A stretch of 64,000 nt of DNA, from contig NZ_JAIVFX010000012.1 in assembly GCF_020829625.1 (NCBI RefSeq), positions 1 to 64,000 of the forward strand, given 5' to 3'. Position 1 is the stretch's first letter, and each line of letters begins with the position of its first letter. The notes below the pieces were generated by a model. It was not told the DNA's origin. It searched no databases and was given only the letters and a program-made list of their open reading frames with translations. The DNA is from Nostoc sp. XA010. GTDB lineage: Bacteria > Cyanobacteriota > Cyanobacteriia > Cyanobacteriales > Nostocaceae. A program made the position numbers and the translations under genes. Positions 54,938-63,398 of the stretch are shown one piece after another.

Positions 54938-55282
54938 CTAAAATGGCTTCCAAGCAACAACAGTGATGTAAATCCATCCACTTGTCGGTTGAGGAATCTG
55001 CTGCCCAGCAATTACTAAAATTAACTTGGGTGTATCAACAACATCTGCTAAAAATTTGCCCTCTAACCAGTCTGCCAATTCTTGGGGAGCTTTTTCGTAA
55101 GTATCAAACAAAAACACCAGTTTTTGGGGAATTCTTTGCAAGTCGTAAAAAAATGCCTCGCGTAGTTCAGTCAAACGAAAATTCCGCGTACTTTGATCTA
55201 CATTAGATAATGGGTTACGCATACACAATCTTACGGCTTTCTGTGGTGAGTGCGTTGGCGTAGCCCGCCGTAGGCATCGCAC
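54938..55282 (-). pseudogene. STAND NTPase fragment upstream of the TPR gene
   Basis: A 114-codon frame. Residues ~25-105 carry a Walker-B-like stretch LVFLFDTYEKAPQELADWL followed by DTPKLILVIAGQQIP, as in STAND/AAA NTPases of Nostoc. The first ~20 codons come from a CGTAGGCATCGC-type palindromic repeat, and there is no Walker A. Upstream DNA (55283-55370) has several stops in what would be the N-terminal part. Downstream the frame ends early, though another frame (LEAILDKEAWYDYSQN) continues toward the TPR gene. This appears to be the degraded NTPase half of the same ancestral protein. Confidence 0.6.
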
Positions 55283-55562
55283 TAGAGCGACTGTTAAATA
55301 TCCTTAATTTCATCTTGGCATATCTCAACCAACTTAATTGCGATCGCTTAGAAACTGAACCAGATAACCCTACTGTCCAACTTGTACAAATCTAAGCAAT
55401 ACGATGACAGTATAAGTAACTTTAGATAGAGCCGGAATCATTGACGTTATAAATAGATACGCAATAAAATTATTGTTGTAGAACCTAATGATAGAGTTAA
55501 TCAAAACAATTTTCCCAGAGAATAATAGACGAGCAATATTAAAGATAATTGGGAGAAAAGGA

Positions 55563-55916
55563 ATGAACACCAAAATTATTGCTTTCTTGGGGATTACGGC
55601 AGCCTTTGCAAGCTTAGGAAGCCAAGTATACGCACAGTCACCAACATCAAGCTCAAATCTAGAGCAATACAGATCAACTGGTAATTCTCTCATTGGAATT
55701 GATCGAAGAACAGCCCAAGAAGACTTTAAAAGCTTTTTTGAGCAAACTAATCCAGCAAGCATCTCCAACAATAATAGAAGAGACAATAAAACTCCAGTCA
55801 CAATACAGTTTAATGAATCATTATCACAGCCAGACAGTTCTGTTTTCTTAGCACCGGCTCAGTCTGGGAATGACAATGATGGATTGCAAGTGCAGTTAGA
55901 TATAGGGAGAGAATAA
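55563..55916 (+). CDS. hypothetical secreted protein
   Basis: 117 residues from the ATG at 55563, which has GGGAG eight bases upstream and opens a clear signal peptide (MNTKIIAFLGITAAFASLGS, cleavage after VYA). An upstream ATG (55488) would put 25 odd residues in front. The mature part is polar and Asn/Ser-rich with FKSFFEQTNPASISNNNRR and no Cys; it is probably disordered or surface located. Family not recognised. Confidence 0.65.
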   Translation: MNTKIIAFLGITAAFASLGSQVYAQSPTSSSNLEQYRSTGNSLIGIDRRTAQEDFKSFFEQTNPASISNNNRRDNKTPVTIQFNESLSQPDSSVFLAPAQSGNDNDGLQVQLDIGRE

Positions 55917-56377
55917 TTTGGGTATAAAGGTTGACGCTGAAGTTTCGAGCGTAGATGCCTTATTTGCCTGCTCATGAGCAAAAACAAAGTTGGCTTACTC
56001 ACCCACGTTTCGCTTTTAGGGCAAGGGAAGCAGGGGGAAGAAAAATCATTTTGATTCCAAAAATTGGATAATTGATTTTTTAGAGTTCTCCAAAGTTCCA
56101 GGCTAACAGCTAAAGTCTACTGAAATCGAGTAGAGATTTTTGACTATATTTAGTCATCTTCAGATGACTTTAGCTATTAGCAAGGAACTGAAGTTCCTTG
56201 CGGGACATGATTTTTACGTTAAATCCCCCTACTATTCATCGTGTTGCAAAAATTTCGTCAATAGTATCAGACCAAATATTTCTGCTTGAATCAAAACAGT
56301 TTTGTTAGGAAATATAGCCCTTCTCGAATGGAAGCAATCATTTTGACCTCACTTCCATTCCTCTCTCCTAAAAGGCT
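55917..56377. other. intergenic region, no gene
   Basis: Non-coding. It contains an imperfect hairpin around AAGGAACTGAAGTTCCTTGC (56181-56200) and TTTAGTCATCTTCAGATGACTTT (near 56150). Otherwise featureless. Confidence 0.45.
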
Positions 56378-56536
56378 ACGGTGTACACACAATTCTTCTA
56401 GAGTTACCCCACAGGCTTTGATCCCCCCAACCCCCCTTAAAAAGGGGGGCAAAAACCTTTCAAAGTCCTCCTTTTTAAGGAGGATTTAGGAGGATCTACA
56501 AGACTTTGGTTTTGTATAAAGATGCGTGTACACCAT
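56378..56536. mobile_element. MITE-like element with GTGTACACAC ends (copy B)
   Basis: Left end ACGGTGTACACACAA is identical to copy A at 35523. The right end (GCGTGTACACCAT) is a decayed inverted match. The interior has CCCCCTTAAAAAGGGGGG and CTCCTTTTTAAGGAGGA hairpins. About 159 bp, no coding capacity. Confidence 0.6.
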
Positions 56537-56768
56537 AGGCTTTGATGCTCACTCCCCTTCCCTGCGAGGGAAGGGGCTGGGGGTTAGGTCTGGATTTCAC
56601 GCAATTGAGAACCGCTATATTGTTAACACAGCAGCAATTTTAGCTGCTCATCCTACGTCCTCTACAAACATAAAGTTTCTTATCTAACTAAATCTGCCTT
56701 CCTAAATTGCTAAATGTGCAATCATTTTGCAGTAAAATTAATCGTCTAGATAAGAGGAGGGCTTTTAG

Positions 56769-58121
56769 ATGACTCGTGTCATCATTGTGCGCCACGGTCA
56801 AAGCGGTTATAACACCGAGCGGCGTATTCAGGGACGCACTGATGCGTCAACATTAACCGAGAAAGGTCGTAACGATGCCAGTAAAGTTGGCAAAGCCCTC
56901 AGCAATATTTTATTTAATGCGATTTACAGCAGTCCCCTGCAACGAGCGAAACATACAGCAGATATTATCCATAGTGAGTTAGCTACTCATCCTGAACAGT
57001 CTGCTGTAATCCAAGTTTCTGATTTGCTGCTAGAAATTGACTTACCTTTATGGGAAGCACTGCTAACTGCTGAAGTTAAGCAGAAATTTGCCGAAGACTA
57101 CCGCACTTGGCATCAACGCCCCGACGAACTGCGGATGCTGCTAAATGATGCACAAGGAACAAGAGAACATTTTCCTGTTCTTGCTTTATACGAACAAGCG
57201 CGGCACTTTTGGCAAGAAACTTTGTCCCAACATCAAGGCGAAACTATTCTCATAGTGGGACATAACGGCATTAATCGCGCCTTGATTAGCACAGCCTTGG
57301 GAATCCCCCCAAGTCGCTACCATTCAATACAGCAATCTAACTGTGGTATCACCGTACTAAATTTTGCTGGAGGATTGGGGGAACCAGTTCAGCTAGAATC
57401 CTTAAATCAGACGCAACACACTGGGGAAAGTCTACCCTCATTGCGACCGGATCATCAAGGAATACGGTTGTTACTGGTGCGTCACGGTGAAACTGACTGG
57501 AATCGCCAAACCAGGTTTCAAGGGCAAATTGATGTCCCCCTCAACGACAACGGTAGACAACAGTCACAAAAAGCAGGCGAATTTCTCCAAGACGTAGCGA
57601 TTGATTATGCTGTCAGTAGCCCAATGCTGCGCCCTAAAGAAACAGCAGAGATCATCCTAAAACAACATCCTAATGTAAAGTTAGACCTGCAAGATGGTTT
57701 AAGAGAAATCAGCCACGGACTCTGGGAAGGAAAATTTGAAACCGAAATAGAACAAGAATATCCCGGAGAGTTGCAGCGCTGGCGGTTAGTACCAGCCGAA
57801 GTGCAAATGCCTGAAGGAGAAAATTTGCAAGAGGTGTGGGAACGTAGCGTTGCAGCTTGGCAATCAATTGTAGAAACCGCATCAACTAATCAATTCAAAA
57901 CTGTATTAGTAGTAGCTCACGACGCAACTAATAAAACCTTACTTTGTCACGTTCTAGGTTTATCGCTGGAAAATTTCTGGAATTTCCGTCAGGGTAATGG
58001 CGCAGTTAGTGTTATTGACTATACTTGGGGAATCGATAGTTTACCAGTATTGCAAGCGATGAACATCACCGCTCACTTCGGCGGAGGTGTACTAGATAAA
58101 ACAGCAGCAGGAGCGTTGTGA
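56769..58121 (+). CDS. double-domain histidine phosphatase (phosphoglycerate mutase-like)
   Basis: 450 residues with two tandem branch-1 histidine phosphatase domains. Domain 1 has the RHGQSGYN motif (His9) and second His165 (IVGHNGINRAL). Domain 2 has RHGETDWN (His239) and VVAHDATNKTLL. Domain 1 has Gln where RHGE usually has Glu. Both catalytic His pairs are present, so both may be active. Such proteins are annotated as phosphoglycerate mutase, but cofactor-dependent mutase, phosphoserine phosphatase or sugar-phosphatase activity cannot be separated here. GAGGAGG precedes the ATG. Hairpins follow the stop. Confidence 0.85.
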   Translation: MTRVIIVRHGQSGYNTERRIQGRTDASTLTEKGRNDASKVGKALSNILFNAIYSSPLQRAKHTADIIHSELATHPEQSAVIQVSDLLLEIDLPLWEALLTAEVKQKFAEDYRTWHQRPDELRMLLNDAQGTREHFPVLALYEQARHFWQETLSQHQGETILIVGHNGINRALISTALGIPPSRYHSIQQSNCGITVLNFAGGLGEPVQLESLNQTQHTGESLPSLRPDHQGIRLLLVRHGETDWNRQTRFQGQIDVPLNDNGRQQSQKAGEFLQDVAIDYAVSSPMLRPKETAEIILKQHPNVKLDLQDGLREISHGLWEGKFETEIEQEYPGELQRWRLVPAEVQMPEGENLQEVWERSVAAWQSIVETASTNQFKTVLVVAHDATNKTLLCHVLGLSLENFWNFRQGNGAVSVIDYTWGIDSLPVLQAMNITAHFGGGVLDKTAAGAL

Positions 58122-58126
58122 AAAAG

Positions 58127-58146
58127 AGACGCGATGAATCGCGTCT
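58127..58146. repeat. palindrome AGACGCGAT-GA-ATCGCGTCT
   Basis: A perfect 9-bp stem, five bases past the histidine phosphatase stop, possibly its terminator. A second, related palindrome (GCGCGATTAATCGCGTC, ~58255-58270) lies just before the dihydroorotase-like gene. Confidence 0.7.
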
Positions 58147-58300
58147 GTACAAAGGTTAGGGATAAAGTTAGGAGTGAAAAATTATGAGTGATGAATAAAG
58201 TTAGAAGTGATGAGCGAGGAACAAATAACTTTTAACTCTTAACTCTTGTACAGGCGCGATTAATCGCGTCTCTACCCCTAACTCATAACTAAAAACTTTT

Positions 58301-59614
58301 ATGATTGAACTGCTGCAAAAAGTACGGGTAATTGACCCAGTTTCTAAAATCGATGAACTTTTTGATGTGCTGATTGCTGATGGTTATATTCAAGAAGTAG
58401 CTTCGCACATTACTGACATCAGCCCCGATACTCCAATCAGAGATTGTCGGGGATTAGTTATCGGCCCCGGGTTAGTGGATTTATACAGCCATTCCGGTGA
58501 ACCAGGGTTTGAAGAACGAGAAACCCTATTGTCTCTCTTGCAATCTGCTACTGCTGGGGGCTTTACCAGAATTAGCATCTTACCCAATACATCCCCAGCT
58601 ATTGATAATCCTGCACTTGTGGCACAGTTGCAGCAAAAGAGACACGGGGAGATGAAACAGAGGGAAAAAATTAATTCGGCTCCCCCTGCTCCCCCTGCCT
58701 CCCCTGCCTCTCCTCTCCCCCTGCTTCATATCTGGGGTGCTATCACCCTAGATATTGCTGGCAAGCAAATGACGGAATTGGCAGATTTAGCGTCTGCTGG
58801 AGTTGTTGGTTTTAGCGATGGTGAGCCACTGGAGAATTTGGCGCTGGTGCGGCGAGTGTTAGAGTATGTCCAGCCGTTGGGTAAACCAATCGCATTTTGG
58901 CCAAGCGATCGCCAGTTATCAGCAAATGGTGTAATGAGAGAAGGAGCAGATGCTCTGCGTTTCGGTTTACCCCCAATACCCGCCAGCGCCGAAACTAGTG
59001 CGATCGCAGCAATGCTTGAATTGGTTGCAACCATCGGTACACCAGTCCATATTATGCGCGTCTCTACATCTCGCAGCGTGGAACTCATCGCTTCAGCTAA
59101 GGCTGCTGGTTTACCCATCACCGCCAGCACCACCTGGATGCATCTTTTACTTGATACAAAAGCAGTTAAGAGTTATAACACTAGCTTGCATTTAGACCCG
59201 CCATTAGGAAATTCTAGTGATGTAGCGGCGTTACGTGCAGGAGTGCGTGCAGGTGTGATAGATGCGATCGCTATTGACCACACACCCTACAGCTACGAAG
59301 AAAAAGTCCAAGCCTTTGCCGAAGCGCCTCCAGGAGCAATTGGTTTAGAGTTAGCATTACCTTTGCTGTGGCAATATCTCGTTGAAACTGAGGAATTTAC
59401 AGCTTTAGAATTATGGCGGGCATTGAGTACTAGTCCAGCAGAGTGTTTGGGGCAAAAAGTCAGTGCGATCGTACCTCATCAACCAGCAGAACTTACTTTA
59501 TTTGATCCCGAGCAAATCTGGAAAGTCGAACGGAAAAGTCTTTATACACTTTCACAAAATACACCTTGGTTAGGACAACAGATTAAGGGTCATGTTGTGC
59601 AAACTTGGTGTTGA
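58301..59614 (+). CDS. dihydroorotase-like amidohydrolase with missing metal ligands
   Basis: 437 residues of the class I dihydroorotase/PyrC type. The N-terminal metal motif DxHxH is DLYSHSGEPG (Tyr62 in place of the first His), and the later DHAPH is DHTPYSYEEK, so two expected positions are Tyr. This suggests a non-catalytic or altered paralogue, as known for inactive DHOase partners of aspartate transcarbamoylase; an intact pyrC would be expected elsewhere. Residues ~113-142 are a Pro/Ala/Ser-rich insert (SAPPAPPASPASPLPL) encoded by the intergenic-type GCTCCCCCT repeat. The remaining fold is complete (PGAIGLELALPLLW). Confidence 0.8.
   Translation: MIELLQKVRVIDPVSKIDELFDVLIADGYIQEVASHITDISPDTPIRDCRGLVIGPGLVDLYSHSGEPGFEERETLLSLLQSATAGGFTRISILPNTSPAIDNPALVAQLQQKRHGEMKQREKINSAPPAPPASPASPLPLLHIWGAITLDIAGKQMTELADLASAGVVGFSDGEPLENLALVRRVLEYVQPLGKPIAFWPSDRQLSANGVMREGADALRFGLPPIPASAETSAIAAMLELVATIGTPVHIMRVSTSRSVELIASAKAAGLPITASTTWMHLLLDTKAVKSYNTSLHLDPPLGNSSDVAALRAGVRAGVIDAIAIDHTPYSYEEKVQAFAEAPPGAIGLELALPLLWQYLVETEEFTALELWRALSTSPAECLGQKVSAIVPHQPAELTLFDPEQIWKVERKSLYTLSQNTPWLGQQIKGHVVQTWC
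58676..58728. repeat. in-frame STRR (GCTCCCCCT / GCCTCCCCT units) inside the dihydroorotase-like gene
   Basis: Reverse-complement form of the GGGGAGCAGG repeat seen in spacers, here within coding sequence and in frame, encoding APPAPPASPASP. Confidence 0.8.
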
Positions 59615-60197
59615 AAAATGCCAAACACTCTGAGAGGATGTTTGATATCATGTACGGTTGAAGACTTATCATTTAAACTGACGCGTCCCCGCACCAAAGC
59701 GTCAGCCTAAATCATAAGTGATTAAGCAAACATCAATAAGTCGGACTCCAAATCATGGCCAATTCTGACGACTGATGCCTTTATTCTTTGTTGTTACAGA
59801 CAGCAATTTTCGTCTTAAATAGACCACGCCTTACGGGCACAGCATTGCTCATTGGTGTCAACTTAAGCTAAAACCCTTTTCAAACCTCGTTTCTAGCCTC
59901 TAACTAGAAATGCAAATCAATTGCGGCAGAGCCGCAAGTCTTTATTCATGATTGCGATACTTTAACCTTTATGTCCTTTTTGTCAACACCCCACCACTGA
60001 ATTCTTAGGACTTCTCTTTTTGTGAATGCGTAAGTCTTATAACCTTAAATTAATCAATTTTTAACTTTTTTGGAGCAGCATTTGTAGTACAAATGCGTGT
60101 ACGAGTCAGAGCAATAAGATATTTGAGTGTAACTGTTTTTGTTAAGCAGAACACATGACTTTCATGAAGAAAAATGTAGCAATTGCAAGGAGTAGCT
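59615..60197. promoter_or_regulatory. upstream region of the phosphate genes, possible Pho-box-like sites
   Basis: A 580-base spacer. TTTAACCTTTA (59961) and TATAACCTTAA (60039) resemble half-sites of the cyanobacterial Pho box (CTTAACCT repeats). They are not in the usual tandem 11-bp spacing, so this is only a hint, raised because the next two genes handle phosphate. A CTTACGGGCAC/TGCGGCAGAGCCGCA-type palindrome (59920-59935) is also present. Confidence 0.25.
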
Positions 60198-61484
60198 GTG
60201 TTTTTTTTGAAAAAACTTAATAAGAAGTTTCTGAAATTTTTAAGTGTTGCTTTGTTCGTGCTGACGTTAGTTTTATACCCTTCTCTTTTGGGACGTGTAC
60301 CGTTAGTCAGCTCACTTTCATCAGAGGTTAGCATTATCCAGGCGTTGGCAAAGCCACTCCAAGGGAGTATCGCTCCTGAAAATGCACCAGCAACCATTCA
60401 ATTTGATACTAGTCAAGCTGCCTTTGCATCTGAAGGTTCAGAAGCAAAAGCCGACAAGAAAGATCCTGTCCTTGACTTCTTCAAAATGGCGATGGGTGCG
60501 TTAGCAGGTTTAGTGCTGTTTATCTTTGGTGTCACTCGTCTGTCTGAAGGGCTAGAAAACCTGGGGACAGAGCGGATGAAAAATTTCTTAAGTAAATGTA
60601 CCACCAATCGCTTTGCTGGTGTACTCACTGGAGCGGTAGCAACGACGCTATTAGAGTCCTCCTCAGTGACAATTATCATGGTAATTGCAATGGTGAGTGC
60701 TGGTGTATTGACCTTCGTGCAATCCCTCGGTGTGGTACTCGGATCTAACATTGGTACAGCAGTCGGGGCACAGATCATCTCTCTCGACATTAAACTATAT
60801 GTTCCCCTATTAATGTTTGCCGGGTTATTGCTGTTATTTCTGGGAAAAACAGATCGGCAGAAAACCATCGGCATTATCATACTGGGATTTGGCTTAATGT
60901 TCTATGGGCTAGAAGCAATTGACGAAGCGATGAAGCCCTTCCGCACATACACACCATTCATCACTTGGATGGAAACCTTAGGCAGTAATCCTTTCTTGGG
61001 TGCTGTAGTCGGAGCCATTTTTACCGTGATCATTCAATCTTCCTCTGCAACGGTGGCGATCGTGATTACTTTGGCAAGTTCTGGCATCATTGCTCTGCCT
61101 GCGGGAATCGCAATTATGTTAGGTGCAGAGGTTGGTACTTGCGCTGATACACTATTGTCTACCATTGGTCGGGGTAGCGCGGCTCTAAGAACAGGCGTTT
61201 TTCACTTACTATTTAACCTGGTCAGTGTCACTGTGGGAATTATTTTTGCACCTCAACTCGTCCAACTAGCTCAAGCAATCTCTGGTGGAGGTGGCGTAGG
61301 GCGAGAAGTTGCTAATGCTCAGATGATCTTTAACATCTTAGGTGTTGTACTTGTAATTGGCTTTCTGCCTATAGTCGTTCGCCTGTTAGAAAGGCTCGTT
61401 CCTGATAGTCAAGCTGATTTAGAACGGCAACGTCGCCAACAAGAGAAGCAGAAAACGTCTGAACAAGTCGGTGCTAGTGCTTAA
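60198..61484 (+). CDS. Na+/phosphate cotransporter family protein (NptA-like)
   Basis: 428 residues from the GTG at 60198, which has AAGGAG five bases upstream; a TTG at 60183 overlaps that site and is rejected. The protein has an N-terminal hydrophobic segment, then a periplasm-facing linker (~50-95), then two inverted Na_Pi_cotrans repeats with the signatures ESSSVTIIMVIAMVSAGVL and QSSSATVAIVITLASSGII. A charged C-terminal tail follows. It is predicted to move phosphate with Na+ across the inner membrane, probably export or low-affinity uptake. The phosphate-binding protein gene starts 16 bases after its stop, so they likely form an operon. Confidence 0.87.
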   Translation: MFFLKKLNKKFLKFLSVALFVLTLVLYPSLLGRVPLVSSLSSEVSIIQALAKPLQGSIAPENAPATIQFDTSQAAFASEGSEAKADKKDPVLDFFKMAMGALAGLVLFIFGVTRLSEGLENLGTERMKNFLSKCTTNRFAGVLTGAVATTLLESSSVTIIMVIAMVSAGVLTFVQSLGVVLGSNIGTAVGAQIISLDIKLYVPLLMFAGLLLLFLGKTDRQKTIGIIILGFGLMFYGLEAIDEAMKPFRTYTPFITWMETLGSNPFLGAVVGAIFTVIIQSSSATVAIVITLASSGIIALPAGIAIMLGAEVGTCADTLLSTIGRGSAALRTGVFHLLFNLVSVTVGIIFAPQLVQLAQAISGGGGVGREVANAQMIFNILGVVLVIGFLPIVVRLLERLVPDSQADLERQRRQQEKQKTSEQVGASA

Positions 61485-61500
61485 AGTAGGTAAAACGATC

Positions 61501-62553
61501 ATGGTTTCTCAAACTCGATTGGCATTTTTAATCTCGTTGGCAACTTTGGGATTGGCAGCTTGCGGTAATAATCAAACAGAGGATACAACAGTTTCCTTTC
61601 CTCAAGCTGTAACTCAAGCAGAGGAAGTGAGCGCTTCGGGAAATTTATCAGGGTCGATTAAGATTGACGGCTCTAGTACAGTATTTCCGATTTCAAAGGT
61701 GATGACAGAAGCATTCCAGAAGTCAAATCCTGGTGTGCAATTCACAGTAGGAGTGTCAGGAACAGGCGGAGGATTTAAAAAATTCTGTGCCAATGAAACT
61801 GATATTAGTGGCGCATCTCGCCCGATCAATGCTGAAGAAATGCAGCTTTGTAAGCAAAATAATGTAGAGTTTGTTGAGCTACCCATTGCCTTTGATGGGC
61901 TAGCAGTTGTGGTCAACTCCCAAAACAATTTTGCCAGCTGCTTAAAGTTGGGTGAATTGAAAAAGATGTGGGAGCCAGCCGCCCAAGGCAAAGTAACGAA
62001 TTGGAATCAAATTCGTTCTAACTTTCCCAATCAACCCTTAAGTCTTTATGGGCCTGACACTGAGTCTGGTACTTATGACTATTTCACACTTGCAGTTGTA
62101 GGTGAGGAAGGAAAAAGCCGCAGTGACTATTCTAAGAGCAAAACTGACACAGCTTTGGTGGAAGGAATTGCGGCTAATCCTAATGGATTAGGCTATTTTG
62201 GCTATGCCTACTACTTAGCAAATCGAGACAAATTAAAACTTGTGGCTGTTGATAGCGGTAGTGGTTGTCTACAGCCCAGTCCCCAAACGATCGCCGATTC
62301 TCGTTACCAACCGCTTGCTCGCCCCGTATTTATTTACGTCAAGAAATCGGCTGCAAAACGTCCTGAAGTTAAAGCTTTTAGCAATTTCTATCTCTCACCA
62401 CAGAACGCCGATTTAATCCTCCAAGTTGGTGATGTACCCCTACCCAGCATCGCCTTACAAGCAGCCAGTGGTCGCTTGGATAGGGGTGAGACGGGGACTA
62501 AATTTGGCGGTAGAGGTTCTGTGATTGGCGTGAAACAAGAAGCTCTCAATTAG
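61501..62553 (+). CDS. sphX: PstS/SphX-type phosphate-binding lipoprotein
   Basis: 350 residues from MVSQTRLAFLISLATLGLAA; lipobox LAACG (Cys21). A GTG at 61471 would overlap the previous gene and is less likely. The PBP domain has the phosphate-loop features IKIDGSSTVFPISKVMTEAF, VSGTGGGFKKFCANETDISG, GPDTESGTYDYF and NPNGLGYFGYAYY. It matches the SphX branch of cyanobacterial PstS-like proteins. No pstCAB permease/ATPase genes follow; the partner here is the Na/Pi-type transporter. The C-terminal RLDRGETGTKFGGRGSVIGV is glycine-rich. Confidence 0.85.
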   Translation: MVSQTRLAFLISLATLGLAACGNNQTEDTTVSFPQAVTQAEEVSASGNLSGSIKIDGSSTVFPISKVMTEAFQKSNPGVQFTVGVSGTGGGFKKFCANETDISGASRPINAEEMQLCKQNNVEFVELPIAFDGLAVVVNSQNNFASCLKLGELKKMWEPAAQGKVTNWNQIRSNFPNQPLSLYGPDTESGTYDYFTLAVVGEEGKSRSDYSKSKTDTALVEGIAANPNGLGYFGYAYYLANRDKLKLVAVDSGSGCLQPSPQTIADSRYQPLARPVFIYVKKSAAKRPEVKAFSNFYLSPQNADLILQVGDVPLPSIALQAASGRLDRGETGTKFGGRGSVIGVKQEALN

Positions 62554-62574
62554 AGTGGAAAGGGCAATTTAGCT

Positions 62575-62714
62575 ATGTCTAATACCAATTTCTCCAAAAA
62601 CAGATTTAAACCTGAAAACCCAGATGAAATCCGACGCCTCTCTGGCGACTTGAAGCAACTGGGGTGCGAATTCCATTCGCTAGGGCTATGGGTATTTTTA
62701 CAAAAGTCAAAAGA
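62575..62714 (+). other. possible 5' remnant of a small gene
   Basis: An ATG with AAAGGG upstream opens MSNTNFSKNRFKPENPDEIR and about 45 plausible codons (...GCEFHSLGLWVFLQK). The frame then runs into the GGGGAGCAGG repeat and reads through repeat-derived residues until 62856. It may be a real short gene extended by the repeat, or a remnant. Not recognised. Confidence 0.25.
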
Positions 62715-62867
62715 AGCAGGGGAGCAGGGAGCAGGGGAGAAAGCTGAAACGGAGCTTGTACTCCGCTTCACGGCAACTCTTGGAGACGCTGCGCGAACGA
62801 GGCAGGGATTGCTCCCCTTGCTCCCAGCAAGAACTGCCCCTCCGCCTCTTCGGTGAGATGCTCCCGT

Positions 62868-63050
62868 TCACACTTCTCTACCGCCTATATGTGAAGAAGT
62901 TAACGTCAATAAATAGCCGTCCGGCCCGGTCAAAGTAAATGAAGTGTGGATTCTGCCTGTTTCGATCTCAGAAACAGTCAGCCCCCACTTTTTAAAAGTA
63001 TCTCTGGTGGCAAAAACATCATCTACCATCAGATCAAAAGGCGCATTGAT
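62868..63050 (-). pseudogene. VOC (glyoxalase/bleomycin-resistance-like) C-terminal fragment
   Basis: About 60 codons (PFDLMVDDVFATRDTFKKWG, IETGRIHTSFTLTGPDGYLL) matching the C-terminal half of VOC-fold proteins. No N-terminal half: upstream the frame runs into SDR-derived DNA of opposite sense. A remnant. Confidence 0.6.
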
Positions 63051-63057
63051 TCCGGGA

Positions 63058-63219
63058 GCGATCATCACAGGAGGAAGTGCGGGAATTGGTTTAGCCACCG
63101 CCAAAGCACTTTATAGTGAAGGTGTAAATGTAGCGATGTCTACGACGGGCTACGCCTACGCAGCCCGCAATCAAGAACGCTTAGATCAGGCTGTAGCAGA
63201 CATCCAGCCCGTCCGGTGA
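63058..63219 (+). pseudogene. SDR dehydrogenase N-terminal fragment with inserted repeat
   Basis: AIITGGSAGIGLATAKALYS is the Rossmann glycine motif of short-chain dehydrogenases. After NVAM a 24-base TACGACGGGCTACGCCTACG-type palindromic repeat is inserted in frame, then the SDR sequence resumes (AARNQERLDQAVADIQ) and stops. Catalytic Tyr/Lys region absent. A remnant fused head-to-head with the VOC fragment. Confidence 0.6.
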
Positions 63220-63398
63220 ACCAGTTCACCACAAAGACTGCTCCTGAACCTGTGGGCGTCGGTTCCTTGGCATAGTTTTGATTGAACAACTGGCAGCGTT
63301 TTTGAAGCGACGGCTTTGATTTCCTCAAACTTCATCTGGTTTGTTATTCCAGTGGTTTTAACAATACAATCAAGTCGTGTCTAAGGAAACTTTTTATC
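63220..63398. other. unassigned remnant/intergenic DNA
   Basis: Short broken frames on both strands (minus: NQNYAKEPTPTGSGAVFVVN) suggest further gene debris, not identifiable. The last ~40 bases serve as leader of the transporter gene. Confidence 0.35.
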
